NCBI GenBank assembly: GCA_003118195.1
Contig: BEXV01000500.1
Coordinates: forward strand, 23,206 to 33,909
Origin: Hemicentrotus pulcherrimus
Lineage: Eukaryota; Echinodermata; Echinoidea; Camarodonta; Strongylocentrotidae
Direction of reading: 5' to 3'
DNA length: 10,704 nucleotides
Made by a program: the position numbers and the translations under genes. Positions 1 through 6,607 of the stretch are shown here, piece after piece (the first letter of the stretch is position 1; every line of letters starts with the position of its first letter). Below the pieces are notes generated by a model, which was not told where the DNA came from, searched no databases, and worked only from the letters and a program-made list of their open reading frames with translations.

Positions 1-657
1 ATTAGAGATGAAAAGAGCACTTATCAGGAGGAAAAGGGGGCACTTGTCAAAATAAAACGAGTATCTCTCAGAATTGAATAGGGTCATTTACCAGACATGA
101 AAAGGGGCACTAGTAGGAGAATGAAAAAGGACTTTTCATAGGTGAAAAGGGGCATTTATGAAGAGGCGAAGAGCTCTTTGTTAAATAGGGGCACTTATCA
201 TAAGGAAAAAGGGCACTTATTAGAAAGGAAAGGGGGCACATGTGAAAATATAAGGCGTGCTTATCCGAGTTAAAATGAGGTAGTTATTAAAAGGGAAAGG
301 GGCACTTCTTACAAAGGAAAAAGGGCAAATGTCAAAGTAAAAGGTGCACTTCTAAGATTTAAATAGGGCAATTATCAGAGATGAAGGAGGCGCTTATCAA
401 AAGTGAAAAGGGGCGCTTCTCGTACCTGAAAAGGGGCACCTACAAGAGATTAAAGAGGGCACTTATGAGAATGGAAAATGGACACTTATTGCAAAGGGAA
501 CTTGTCAGGGAAAGGAGGTACGTGTCAAAATTAAAGGGGCACATATCAGAAGTGGAAAGGGTAGGGGGTACTTTAAAAAGGAATAGGGGGACATATCAAA
601 GTAATAGGGGCGCTTTTTATGTAAAAGGGGCGCTTCTAACAAAGTTAAAGGGGCACT
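1..657. repeat. Degenerate 22-bp minisatellite, about 30 units
   Basis: A head-to-tail array whose unit reads roughly GAAAAGGGGCACTTATCAGA. Marking the C of each GGGGCAC-like core gives positions near 18, 41, 62, 84, 108, 130, 153, 174, 192, 214, 237, 258, 281, 303, 326, 347, 369, 391, 414, 437, 460, 483, 500, 519, 540, 569, 590, 611, 631 and 654. That is 30 units with a mean spacing close to 22 bp (mostly 20-24). Units are diverged from one another, so the array is old or was not recently homogenised. It runs off the left edge of the window. Any reading frame inside it is a by-product of the repeat. Confidence 0.9.
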
Positions 658-695
658 CCCCCCCCCCTCCCGCCGGATCGGCCGCCTCTGACTAG
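658..695. other. C10 run plus GC-rich box closing the minisatellite
   Basis: The last minisatellite unit runs straight into ten C residues (658-667), then TCCCGCCGGATCGGCCGCC and CTCTGAC. The box is far more GC- and CpG-rich than anything around it, and it sits exactly where the repeat stops. It may be the conserved end of a larger repeat family of which the array is the body. No function can be assigned. Confidence 0.6.
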
Positions 696-781
696 ATTTT
701 GACACCTCGGAGGCTGCCAAATACCAGATGTTGGTTCACGTTGTGGCATATTCTATATACTCCAAAGTGGCAGTAAAAGTA

Positions 782-862
782 AAATAGAAAGACAGGGGAG
801 GGGTGAAGAGAAAGAGAGAGATAATCGAATAAAAAGAAGGAAGGAGGGAGGGAGAGAGAATT
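782..862. repeat. Polypurine (GA-rich) tract
   Basis: About 80 bp that is almost purely A and G on the plus strand, with GGAGGGG, GAGAGAGA and GGAAGGAGGGAGGGAGAGAG blocks, interrupted only by short T-containing words. Such tracts can adopt triplex structures. Here it is simply low-complexity sequence beyond the predicted 3' end of gene B. Confidence 0.75.
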
Positions 863-918
863 TTAAAAAACGAATCTTGATTCTTAACGCCTAACCTTTG
901 TACCGCCTTGTTCTATCT

Positions 919-924
919 TTTATT
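919..924 (-). terminator. Poly(A) signal AATAAA, candidate for gene B
   Basis: TTTATT on the plus strand is AATAAA on the minus strand, about 195 bp past the stop codon of the terminal exon at 1119. An ATTAAA variant also occurs on the minus strand at 1039-1034. Hexamers like these are common in AT-rich DNA, so support comes only from the position. Confidence 0.4.
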
Positions 925-1118
925 TACTAATGCATTTTTCTACTTCTGAAAATGTTTTGACAATCACTCCTCTTTGACCTCACAAAAGTCTCAAATTCCT
1001 AACACATGCATACATTTTAGTCGTTAATAGGTTTTTAATTATATATTCAATCTCATTGCTCAAGAATCATAATTTTCCAGTGCCCACCCTTCACTCCAGT
1101 TGTTTACAACATTTTAAA

Positions 1119-1357
1119 TCAGTCCGCAAGTCGGACTGACATATCATAATTGTTATAATCATCACATAAACCTAAAAACTCACCAGATAACTTGCAAACG
1201 AGATGTCGTTTAATACCCTTCAATGAGACTGGAAACGAGGGATGATCTAGAACTGGCACTGTAGGCATCAATTCACCATTAACAAGAATCGGTTGGCAAA
1301 GAGTATCCGTTGTGTACAACACTTCATCGGCCATGTTTGTAGACCCCCGCGCATGAG
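1119..1357 (-). CDS. Candidate terminal exon of an unrecognised, possibly secreted protein (gene B)
   Basis: The minus-strand frame ends with TGA at 1121-1119 and is open back through a TTTTATGTGTTTTAG acceptor whose AG is at 1359-1358, so the exon would start at 1357. The frame enters with two bases completing a codon (phase 1), then His-Ala-Arg-Gly-Ser-Thr-Asn and a Met at 1334. The composition is protein-like: 71 residues from that Met, with Cys at 13, 47 and 57, Pro/Val-rich residues 24-36, a KRHLVCKLSGEFLGLC stretch and an acidic/Asn/Tyr C-terminal part. I recognise no domain. The Met at 1334 has a good start context (AAACATGG), so an independent 71-residue ORF is an alternative. The phase matches the signal-peptide exon at 5680-5611, and AATAAA follows at 924-919. 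The coding call rests on composition, acceptor and phase only. Confidence 0.5.
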
Positions 1358-1498
1358 CTAAAACACATAAAAATATACAGTACTCATTTGGGGGGTTTTA
1401 AGACAGGGGATGTTTCAAAAAGTCCTTTGGTCTGAACGTGTGCGGGAGACCGTCTTGTACAATTCCTAGGTGGAATATCTTGACAATATACTGCTGGA

Positions 1499-1537
1499 CA
1501 AAATGGCGGCCATTTTCCAAATTGTATTGCCGCCATG
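1499..1537. promoter_or_regulatory. Pair of inverted YY1-like sites
   Basis: CAAAATGGCGGC at 1499-1510 matches the YY1 core (AANATGGCGGC) on the plus strand. GCCGCCATG at 1529-1537 is the same core (CATGGCGGC) on the minus strand. The first also sits in a near-palindrome, AAAATGG-CGG-CCATTTT. Sequence match only; no nearby promoter is otherwise evident. Confidence 0.35.
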
Positions 1538-2765
1538 TATAATTCCTGTAAGTTCTACAATTTTTGGGAGTACCTCATTTTATCATGTGTAGTTGATATC
1601 ATATCTTGCTTCCAAGTTTATTGGTTGTCAACCAAAAATATAAAATAATATGTTAATACATAGAATAGGACCTGTTTCAAGTGACATACATGATTTGTAG
1701 TCTAAAACATGTTAATAGTTTATAGTGTGGTTCAGAATGTTCACCCTACCCCTTCCCTCCATTGAAATGCCCCCCCCCCCCCTGAATTAAAATAGAGACT
1801 AATCTTGGGAAGGGGGCAGTATGTTGTGTAGGACATGATTTGTGTTTAGAAATGATGCAGGCTGTCTATCAATGATACATAAGATCTGGACCGAGGTGAA
1901 AGTCATCGTTTGCGTCTTAATCATGAAGAGAATGGATGGTGGGGTTCCGAATTTGCACCCTTCCCCATTATGTGACCCCCCCCCCCTCCTAGGACAAATT
2001 TAAGCAACTTGTGCAAAGCGATATTCATAAACTAAATTGCAAACAAAAAGTGGTCAAAGAATCTTCAAAAGGCATTTTAAAATCCCTTGATAAACTAGTA
2101 AAAAAATGTCTGACACAGGTTATACTTCTCTCCGCCCGCCCCTCCATACTTTTCACCTTAAAACTTTGGGCTAATCCAATAGCTACAAAGCCATTTACAA
2201 TCAAATGGCTATACGGGACGGTTTGGTCCAAAACTTGTACAACTGCTTCATTTTGTGTGTGCTAGATTGAAAGACACTGATGAAAGTCATCAGAACCTGC
2301 AACTCAAACGCCACTACCGTTTCCGTCTCATACCAATGCCCCCTCGATCCCCATCCTCTCCGACACGCATACACACTCTCAAAATCAATGAGAGAAACCG
2401 GTGCAAATCATCATTTATTTCAAAAGTACATTAAATTTCGAAAATAGACCGCGAAGAATTTCCAAAACATTTATTATCAAATGATACAGGCAAAAGTTTG
2501 GAATTACACGCTTTTCCCCAATAAATCCAGACAAACAAAATCGTGAATCAAGATCTAATCAACATTTTTGAGGCAGAAACCGATTATCAGGACATCACCG
2601 ATTAATGACTTAGATTTAAATGATAGACAGGTTTAGCACTGTGAAACATTAACACGTATTATTCATTACTTGCACACAACTATAGGCCTACACTAAAACG
2701 GGAGTTCCAGAGTATTTAATTCCTAGATCAGAGACGCGATTCACGACTTATTGAGTGTTTAGGGG

Positions 2766-2773
2766 TGACGTCA
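2766..2773. promoter_or_regulatory. Perfect CRE palindrome TGACGTCA
   Basis: An exact 8-bp CREB/ATF consensus. Two more exact copies occur at 7750-7757 and 9642-9649. There is no flanking evidence of a promoter. Confidence 0.25.
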
Positions 2774-2839
2774 TAAAAAATCAGTTTTTTTTTTTAAATA
2801 CATTTTTTTAAAGAATTTCTCAATTATTCCTTCATTCAT

Positions 2840-3077
2840 CAAAAATAATTTCCTAATGTCGAAAACCAAGTGAATGTATTAAGTATTGGCTGAGATATGA
2901 CCATCTGAATGAATATATGTCCTATGGGAACACAGTGTTATAGTGCTCTGGTTCATAACATTAGGAACCACGGCGCTATAACACTGGGTTCCCATAGGAC
3001 ATATATTTTATTCAAATGGTCATATCTCAGCCAATTATTAACATATTCAATTGGTTTTCGACATTCGGACATTTTTG
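2840..3077. mobile_element. Fold-back (MITE-like) element with arms of about 105 bp
   Basis: Positions 2851-2954 and 2965-3069 are inverted copies of one another, about 88% identical by hand alignment (about 12 mismatches and one 1-nt gap), around a 10-bp loop at 2955-2964. A 7-bp CAAAAAT/ATTTTTG match extends the arms to 2840 and 3077 across a small gap. Shared blocks include TTGGCTGAGATATGACCAT and TATATGTCCTATGGGAAC. No open frame codes for a transposase, and no clean target-site duplication was found. A non-autonomous fold-back DNA transposon is the simplest reading. Apparent ORFs at 2909-3097 (+) and 2953-3276 (-) are artefacts of the arms. Confidence 0.8.
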
Positions 3078-3639
3078 TATGCTCTTTTGGAAAATAAAGA
3101 CAAAAATTAGAACAAGGGGCTGGTAAAATATAAAAGAGAGGACAAAGCAATGCATGGGAATAACATTTTGGTGTCGAATTTGGAGCCATTTGAAAATGCT
3201 GATTATAAACTATATCTTTATTGGGGCCCAAAAATAACGAGTTCTCGACCAACCTAATTATGGAAACTGCGACCAAGCGTTAGAAAAATATAATTCTTAT
3301 GCATTTAGCCTTGCATATAAGGGCGCATGTACTGATTATGATCAAAAGCTTTCTTCACTTTCCCCCTTTCATTTTTCTCTCTTTAACGGTTTTTGTGCTC
3401 TCTTCAAATGCATGTACACCTACCCCAATAGAGATGCCACTGCGTACCAAAGAGATAGAAATCTGAAGGTTTGTGATTGGTTGGAGGGCTTTTAATTAAA
3501 CTGGATTAATCTCATGTATTTTCACTGATGACGTACATCGGTTTCTTGCAGAAATCAATACTACTTTGAAATCTAATTTGGGTCAAAGTTTATAAGGAGA
3601 GGGGAGGGACTCCGAGAGACACAAAAAGGGTTGGGCAGT
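3078..3639. other. Non-coding stretch, nothing recognised
   Basis: AT-rich sequence with a short pyrimidine-rich patch at about 3353-3385 and a GA-rich patch at 3594-3620 just before the (AAT)n that ends the LINE fragment. No exon, RNA gene or repeat structure was seen. Confidence 0.5.
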
Positions 3640-3647
3640 GTCATTTG

Positions 3648-3672
3648 TAATAATAACAATAATAATAGTAAT
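3648..3672. repeat. (AAT)n microsatellite at the LINE 3' terminus
   Basis: An imperfect run of AAT/ATA triplets, interrupted by AAC and AGT. On the minus strand it reads (ATT)n directly after the LINE tail, as expected for the slippage-generated 3' end of this element type. Confidence 0.85.
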
Positions 3673-3758
3673 GTCGACTTAAAAAGCGCACATAATCCAT
3701 TCTAAAAGATTGCCCATGTCGCTCAATGCAATATAAAAATAATCATGTAATATTAAAA

Positions 3759-4190
3759 TTACAACATAAACAAATGGTGCTTAAGTTTCTTCTTGAATGT
3801 TTCAATTGATGATGATTTTCTTATTTGTAATGGTAAAGTGTTCCATAATTAATTTGGGTGCAATGTTAGCAAAAGCCCTGTTCCCCATTTGTTATTGGTT
3901 TTGGGTGTACACAACTGGAGCTGTGAACCTGAACGTAAATTCAGTTGTGGGGTGTACGGTTTCAAAATCTGATAGAAGTAATGGTGTGAGGAATGAAAAG
4001 TGTTTTGTCAGTAATGAGTAACAGCTTTTACATCATTCTTTTCTAGAATGAAAACCAATAAAGAGATTTAAATATATTTAAAATACCGTCTGATCTACAA
4101 TGATGAGCGATGAGCCGAGCTGCCATGTTCTGAATTTCCCAAGACTTCTTTTCCCCCATTTTGATGCAATTCCATGTTTTAACGTTTAGA
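3759..4190 (-). pseudogene. Broken C-terminal fragment of a LINE reverse-transcriptase ORF
   Basis: Three minus-strand pieces match the conserved C-terminus of CR1/L2-type RT ORFs. IQNMAARLI (4135-4109) corresponds to the QNxAARL motif and is followed by a degraded ILKSLHW-like stretch. AFANIAPKL lies just above 3850. WNTLPLQIRKSSSIETFKKK (from 3845) runs on to a stop at 3761-3759. The last two pieces are put out of frame by a 4-bp ATTA duplication around 3846-3853. Several in-frame stops lie between the first two pieces. The active-site part of the RT is absent. The fragment is inactive. The plus-strand ORF at 3797-4021 is its antisense shadow. Confidence 0.8.
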
Positions 4191-5083
4191 AAGTACACAT
4201 TGTTATGGTAAAAATGTCATTTCGTCATGAAAAATACACATCAGACAGGATGTATTCAAGCACCTAGTCGCATACTCGACCAATGGAAGTGTTTCGCAAA
4301 CTCTCTACGTTGTATATCCAATACTGAAACATTCATATCTTAAAGTTATTAAATGCAATGTTTTGGGAAATTTTGAAAATTGGATGGATAGTAATTCTTT
4401 ACAATTTTGATATATTTGGATGCCCCTGTGGATACGTTATAAGCACTAGGAAATTAAACCCCTAAAATACTTCTGCTTTCGAGAAGTTGGATAATCAAAA
4501 ATTTACCAGTGCCCCCGGTGAATTTAAAATATTTCAAATAGCGCCTTAATCCATTCCATTGTAGCTGCGACCATGAAAATCTCACATTATGTAGGTCTGA
4601 TATATAATTTCCAAACAGTAGTAGCAAATTGGTCGATTGTAGTCAAGAAACATTGTTTCTAAGCTAAACTAATATCAGTCTGTAGAGGGCGCTTTACACT
4701 ATACGGAGGTAGTGTCCGTTTATAAAGGGACACTATACAGAGGACATACTGTGTATGATCGAATCTCTTTGATAAAGAGTTTATTATTTACAATTTCATC
4801 ACTTTAGACTTGATTTCAACCGTGACAAGTAGCATTGAATATAGTAAAAGCGGATATGCTTCTAATAATAACGTTCATTTGAACCAAATTCAACACCCCA
4901 TACTAAAACTTTGTAATACTTTTAACTTTAAAATCATCTTTTCAAATTAGCATATCAATAGTACTAAAGGATAAGTAATGTTTTAATTGTTCTCTTTGAA
5001 AGAACTTCAAAGTTTTCTATTTATGCTTCTTTTTTACTCGTCTTCCTTTAATGATCTTGTTATATTCATTATGTACTGTATAT
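4191..5083. other. Non-coding stretch with small repeats only
   Basis: No exon was recognised. It contains the small nested repeat at 4695-4743, a 7-bp perfect hairpin at 4994-5012 (CTTTGAA, AGAAC, TTCAAAG) and the words AGAGGGCGCTTT and GTGCCCCCGG, which resemble repeat debris. Confidence 0.45.
4695..4743. repeat. Nested 14-bp direct repeat and 8-bp hairpin
   Basis: ACACTATACGGAGG (4696-4709) recurs as ACACTATACAGAGG (4730-4743). Between and overlapping the copies, TAGTGTCC (4710-4717) and GGACACTA (4728-4735) form a perfect 8-bp stem with a 10-nt loop. Small but orderly; function unknown. Confidence 0.6.
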
Positions 5084-5130
5084 TGTAAAGCGCATTGAAA
5101 TGTCAACAGACATGAAATGCGGTAGAAAAA
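5084..5130 (+). mobile_element. Orphan LINE-type 3' tail (TGTAAAGCGC module)
   Basis: TGTAAAGCGCATTGAAATG, then ATGAAATGCGGTAGAAAAA, follows the same pattern as the tail at 3736-3681 but in the opposite orientation. The upstream TTATATTCATTATGTACTGT is also typical of these tails as I remember them. No RT coding sequence is visible upstream, so this is either a very short 5'-truncated insertion or tail-derived sequence. Confidence 0.5.
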
Positions 5131-5204
5131 ATTCTGAACCCCACTATCCAATATGTTCATGATTCAGACTAAAAATCATGACTATCACTTCGATCCAGAC
5201 AAGA

Positions 5205-5219
5205 TTTTTTTTTTTTTTT
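5205..5219. repeat. T15 homopolymer
   Basis: Fifteen consecutive T residues. They read as A15 on the minus strand and could be the poly(A) of a minus-strand retroposed fragment, but no source sequence was recognised beside it. Confidence 0.7.
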
Positions 5220-5282
5220 AAAGAAGATCCAAGATGGCCTCAATGTGACAGCATAAATCCTCAAATTCCAAGAGAGAGTTTG

Positions 5283-5443
5283 GCGACAATTAGCAACATT
5301 TGAGCGAATGTTTCCGAAAGTATTTGCGAAAGGTAGTTGGCGACTATTACCGACTGTAAGCAAAATGTTAGCGACAGTTTATGCGAAGATTAGCAACTAT
5401 TTGCCAATCCTTTGCCACTATTTGTGAACGTTTGAGACCTTTC
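5283..5443. repeat. Short-period array of GCGA/GCAA motifs, about 10.8-bp phase
   Basis: Units of the form TTNGCGA-N-NTT recur, with the four-base core (GCGA, GCAA, GCCA, CCGA, GTGA or GAGA) at 5283, 5293, 5304, 5314, 5326, 5340, 5350, 5360, 5371, 5384, 5393, 5403, 5414, 5424 and 5434. The mean spacing is near 10.8 bp, close to one helical turn. The array is degenerate, and GCGA words continue more loosely to about 5550. The minus-strand frame at 5169-5363 through it is not a gene. Confidence 0.65.
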
Positions 5444-5610
5444 GCTAACTGGTGCTCAATGGGTCGATTTTTATAAAGGAAACATATGGTAACGTGGTCG
5501 CTAGCATTGGCGAAGCAAAGAGAACCGGCGATAACAAAGAGCGACACTGTCTTGTAACCTTATGCTCCTACTTAATTAATATAAGAGACTAAATTCATTT
5601 TAACTCTCAC

Positions 5611-5680
5611 CAATGACGGGCGAAGTGCAGAGAAGTAGGATCATGAATATCAGGGCGACAACGGATTTATGTCTCGGCAT
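5611..5680 (-). CDS. Candidate first coding exon: signal peptide (gene B)
   Basis: On the minus strand ATG at 5680-5678 opens a frame MPRHKSVVALIFMILLLCTS followed by Pro-Val-Ile. This is a textbook signal peptide: short basic n-region (Arg3, His4, Lys5), hydrophobic core at about residues 7-18, then a polar c-region. The frame meets a donor, ATTG|GTGAGAG, with the exon ending at 5611 after one base of a codon (phase 1). That phase is usual for signal-peptide exons. Without splicing it stops after 26 codons. A TAG precedes the ATG in frame, so this Met is the only start. The same TAG also follows a T-rich TTTTCTTTTTTACTATACAA tract and could be the acceptor of a 5' UTR intron. The phase fits the exon at 1357-1119. 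No independent evidence of expression. Confidence 0.5.
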
Positions 5681-5957
5681 CTATTGTATAGTAAAAAAGA
5701 AAACAATCCAGGATTCAGCATTGTAAAATAATACCGTTTTCTCACTCTTACGAAAAATAATGTAGACAAATGCAAATGAAGCCCTGAAACTATTGAATTG
5801 ATTTACAGATGAGGAAACAATTGACATAGAACGCTTTGCTAATATTCTTAATGATTTCAATAACCAAACATGCTAAATCGAGTCATTAATGTAGAATTAG
5901 GGTAGAAATAACAAAATTAAAATTAAAAAAAGAAAAAGAAATTGATTTCATCTGAGT

Positions 5958-5963
5958 TTTATT
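5958..5963 (-). terminator. Poly(A) signal AATAAA, candidate for gene A
   Basis: TTTATT on the plus strand gives AATAAA on the minus strand. It is the first such hexamer after the stop codon at 6443, giving a 3' UTR of about 480 bp, and it lies upstream of the gene B signal-peptide exon. This fits two tandem minus-strand genes. A T-rich plus-strand patch surrounds it, so chance occurrence is possible. Confidence 0.35.
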
Positions 5964-6442
5964 TTTCATTTTTTTTAAAGATACATGTATAAAATGCAGC
6001 AATCTATAAACTTGTTATCCAATACAATTGATCATACTCATCGGATTCTTTGATGAAAGCCTATTTGACCCTTGATTAGTCTTACCTTCATAGAAATTGT
6101 ACTCTGCTCTTATCTTGAAACGCGTGGAAGGGTGCTTATTTGCACAAAAATTAATAGATGTAAAACGGTGATCTGAAGTGCAAAAAGTACATGTAGATCT
6201 TTTCGCGAAGGACACTACAATTTGGCGGCTGGTCGCAATTGATTTCTGTTCGAGATGTTATAGAGCGGGTGTGTTTCTGCTGAAGGAGCTTTACAGACAA
6301 TGGCTGGCTCTTTCTGTGTGGTTGATGTTGAATACCATAGGACCAATCAGAGAGCTGCATAGTGTGTAGATATACTCACTTTCACGTGTACATCAATTTG
6401 GCGATACAAAGAGTCTATCTACGAATTAATTCTCCTTGGTAT
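5964..6442. other. Probable 3' UTR of gene A or intergenic DNA
   Basis: The frames at 6015-6215 (-), 6151-6360 (-) and 6178-6369 (+) overlap one another and none resembles a known protein. A CCAAT word (GGACCAATCAGAG, near 6340) and a CACGTG E-box near 6384 are present, which would be unremarkable by chance. Confidence 0.4.
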
Positions 6443-6601
6443 TTACACAGCCCCCATCATTTCATTTAGGAATTCATCTAAATATTTTTTATATAACTGG
6501 TTTTCGTATACTGCTTTACCAAAGACAACATCCTCCCTGGATCTTATTTCGTCCGAAATCTTCGTAGGAAAAATGTCGAGCCAACTCATCGGCAATGTAA
6601 T
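6443..6601 (-). CDS. Candidate terminal exon of an unrecognised protein (gene A)
   Basis: The minus-strand frame ends with TAA at 6445-6443. The exon proposed here starts at 6601 after an AACTTTAAGCAAACAG acceptor. It begins ITLPMSWLDIFPTKISDEIR and continues with Ser-Arg-Glu-Asp-Val-Val-Phe-Gly-Lys. It closes with a likely amphipathic helix (VYENQLYKKYLDEFLNEMM) and Gly-Ala-Val. The composition is protein-like, and the other five frames here are broken. Upstream of 6601 the same frame runs into low-complexity RREEKGREIG-type sequence that looks like intron, so the long frame back to 6661 is not favoured. The acceptor is weak in pyrimidines. No family was recognised. Joining to the exon at 6829-6730 keeps the frame (phase 0). 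Confidence 0.42.
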   Translation of the reverse strand: MTLPMSWLDIFPTKISDEIRSREDVVFGKAVYENQLYKKYLDEFLNEMMGAV

Positions 6602-6607
6602 CTGTTT

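Larger units (their letters stand above)
1358..2839. other. Non-coding AT-rich stretch; would be the gene B intron
   Basis: No convincing exon was seen here on either strand. It holds C-homopolymers at 1770-1782 (13 C) and 1976-1986 (11 C), YY1-like sites at 1499-1537 and a perfect CRE palindrome at 2766-2773. Small perfect hairpins occur at 2189-2210 (AGCCATTT, 6-nt loop, AAATGGCT) and 2277-2293 (CTGATGA, AAG, TCATCAG). A T11 run spans 2785-2795. The octamer TAGGCCTA lies near 2683. Open frames around 2011-2265 and 2025-2231 are unlike any family I know. Confidence 0.5.
3640..4190 (-). mobile_element. 3' end of a CR1/L2-like LINE (5'-truncated, minus strand)
   Basis: Read on the minus strand, the segment shows in order: the C-terminal part of a reverse-transcriptase ORF (about 4190-3759), a short 3' UTR, a GCGC-containing tail (3736-3681) and an (ATT)n terminus (3672-3648). 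That order is typical of CR1/L2-type non-LTR retrotransposons. It is truncated at the 5' side, as LINE copies usually are, and the ORF is broken. The exact left limit near 4190 is uncertain. Confidence 0.75.

Noticed and set aside
1..657. CRISPR array
   Set aside because: Units are about 22 bp and contiguous with no spacers, and the window is clearly eukaryotic.
381..695. 104-codon plus-strand frame with Lys/Arg/Gly-rich repeats, and its antisense partner at 505-720
   Set aside because: Made entirely of minisatellite units and the closing C-run. Unit length varies between 20 and 24 bp, so no reading frame is kept.
2011..2265. Overlapping frames on both strands (2011-2265 + and 2025-2231 -)
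   Set aside because: No recognisable motif, no splice context in matching phase, and both lie over a region with C-runs and small hairpins.
2909..3276. Plus frame 2909-3097 and minus frame 2953-3276
   Set aside because: Both are built on the arms of the fold-back element, which naturally gives mirrored open frames.
3797..4021. 74-codon plus-strand frame
   Set aside because: It is antisense to the LINE reverse-transcriptase fragment, whose conserved motifs are on the minus strand.
5169..5363. 64-codon minus-strand frame
   Set aside because: Crosses the T15 homopolymer (read as Lys run) and the phased repeat array.
6015..6369. Three mutually overlapping frames of 63-69 codons
   Set aside because: They compete for the same DNA, and none has protein-like conservation clues or splice signals.
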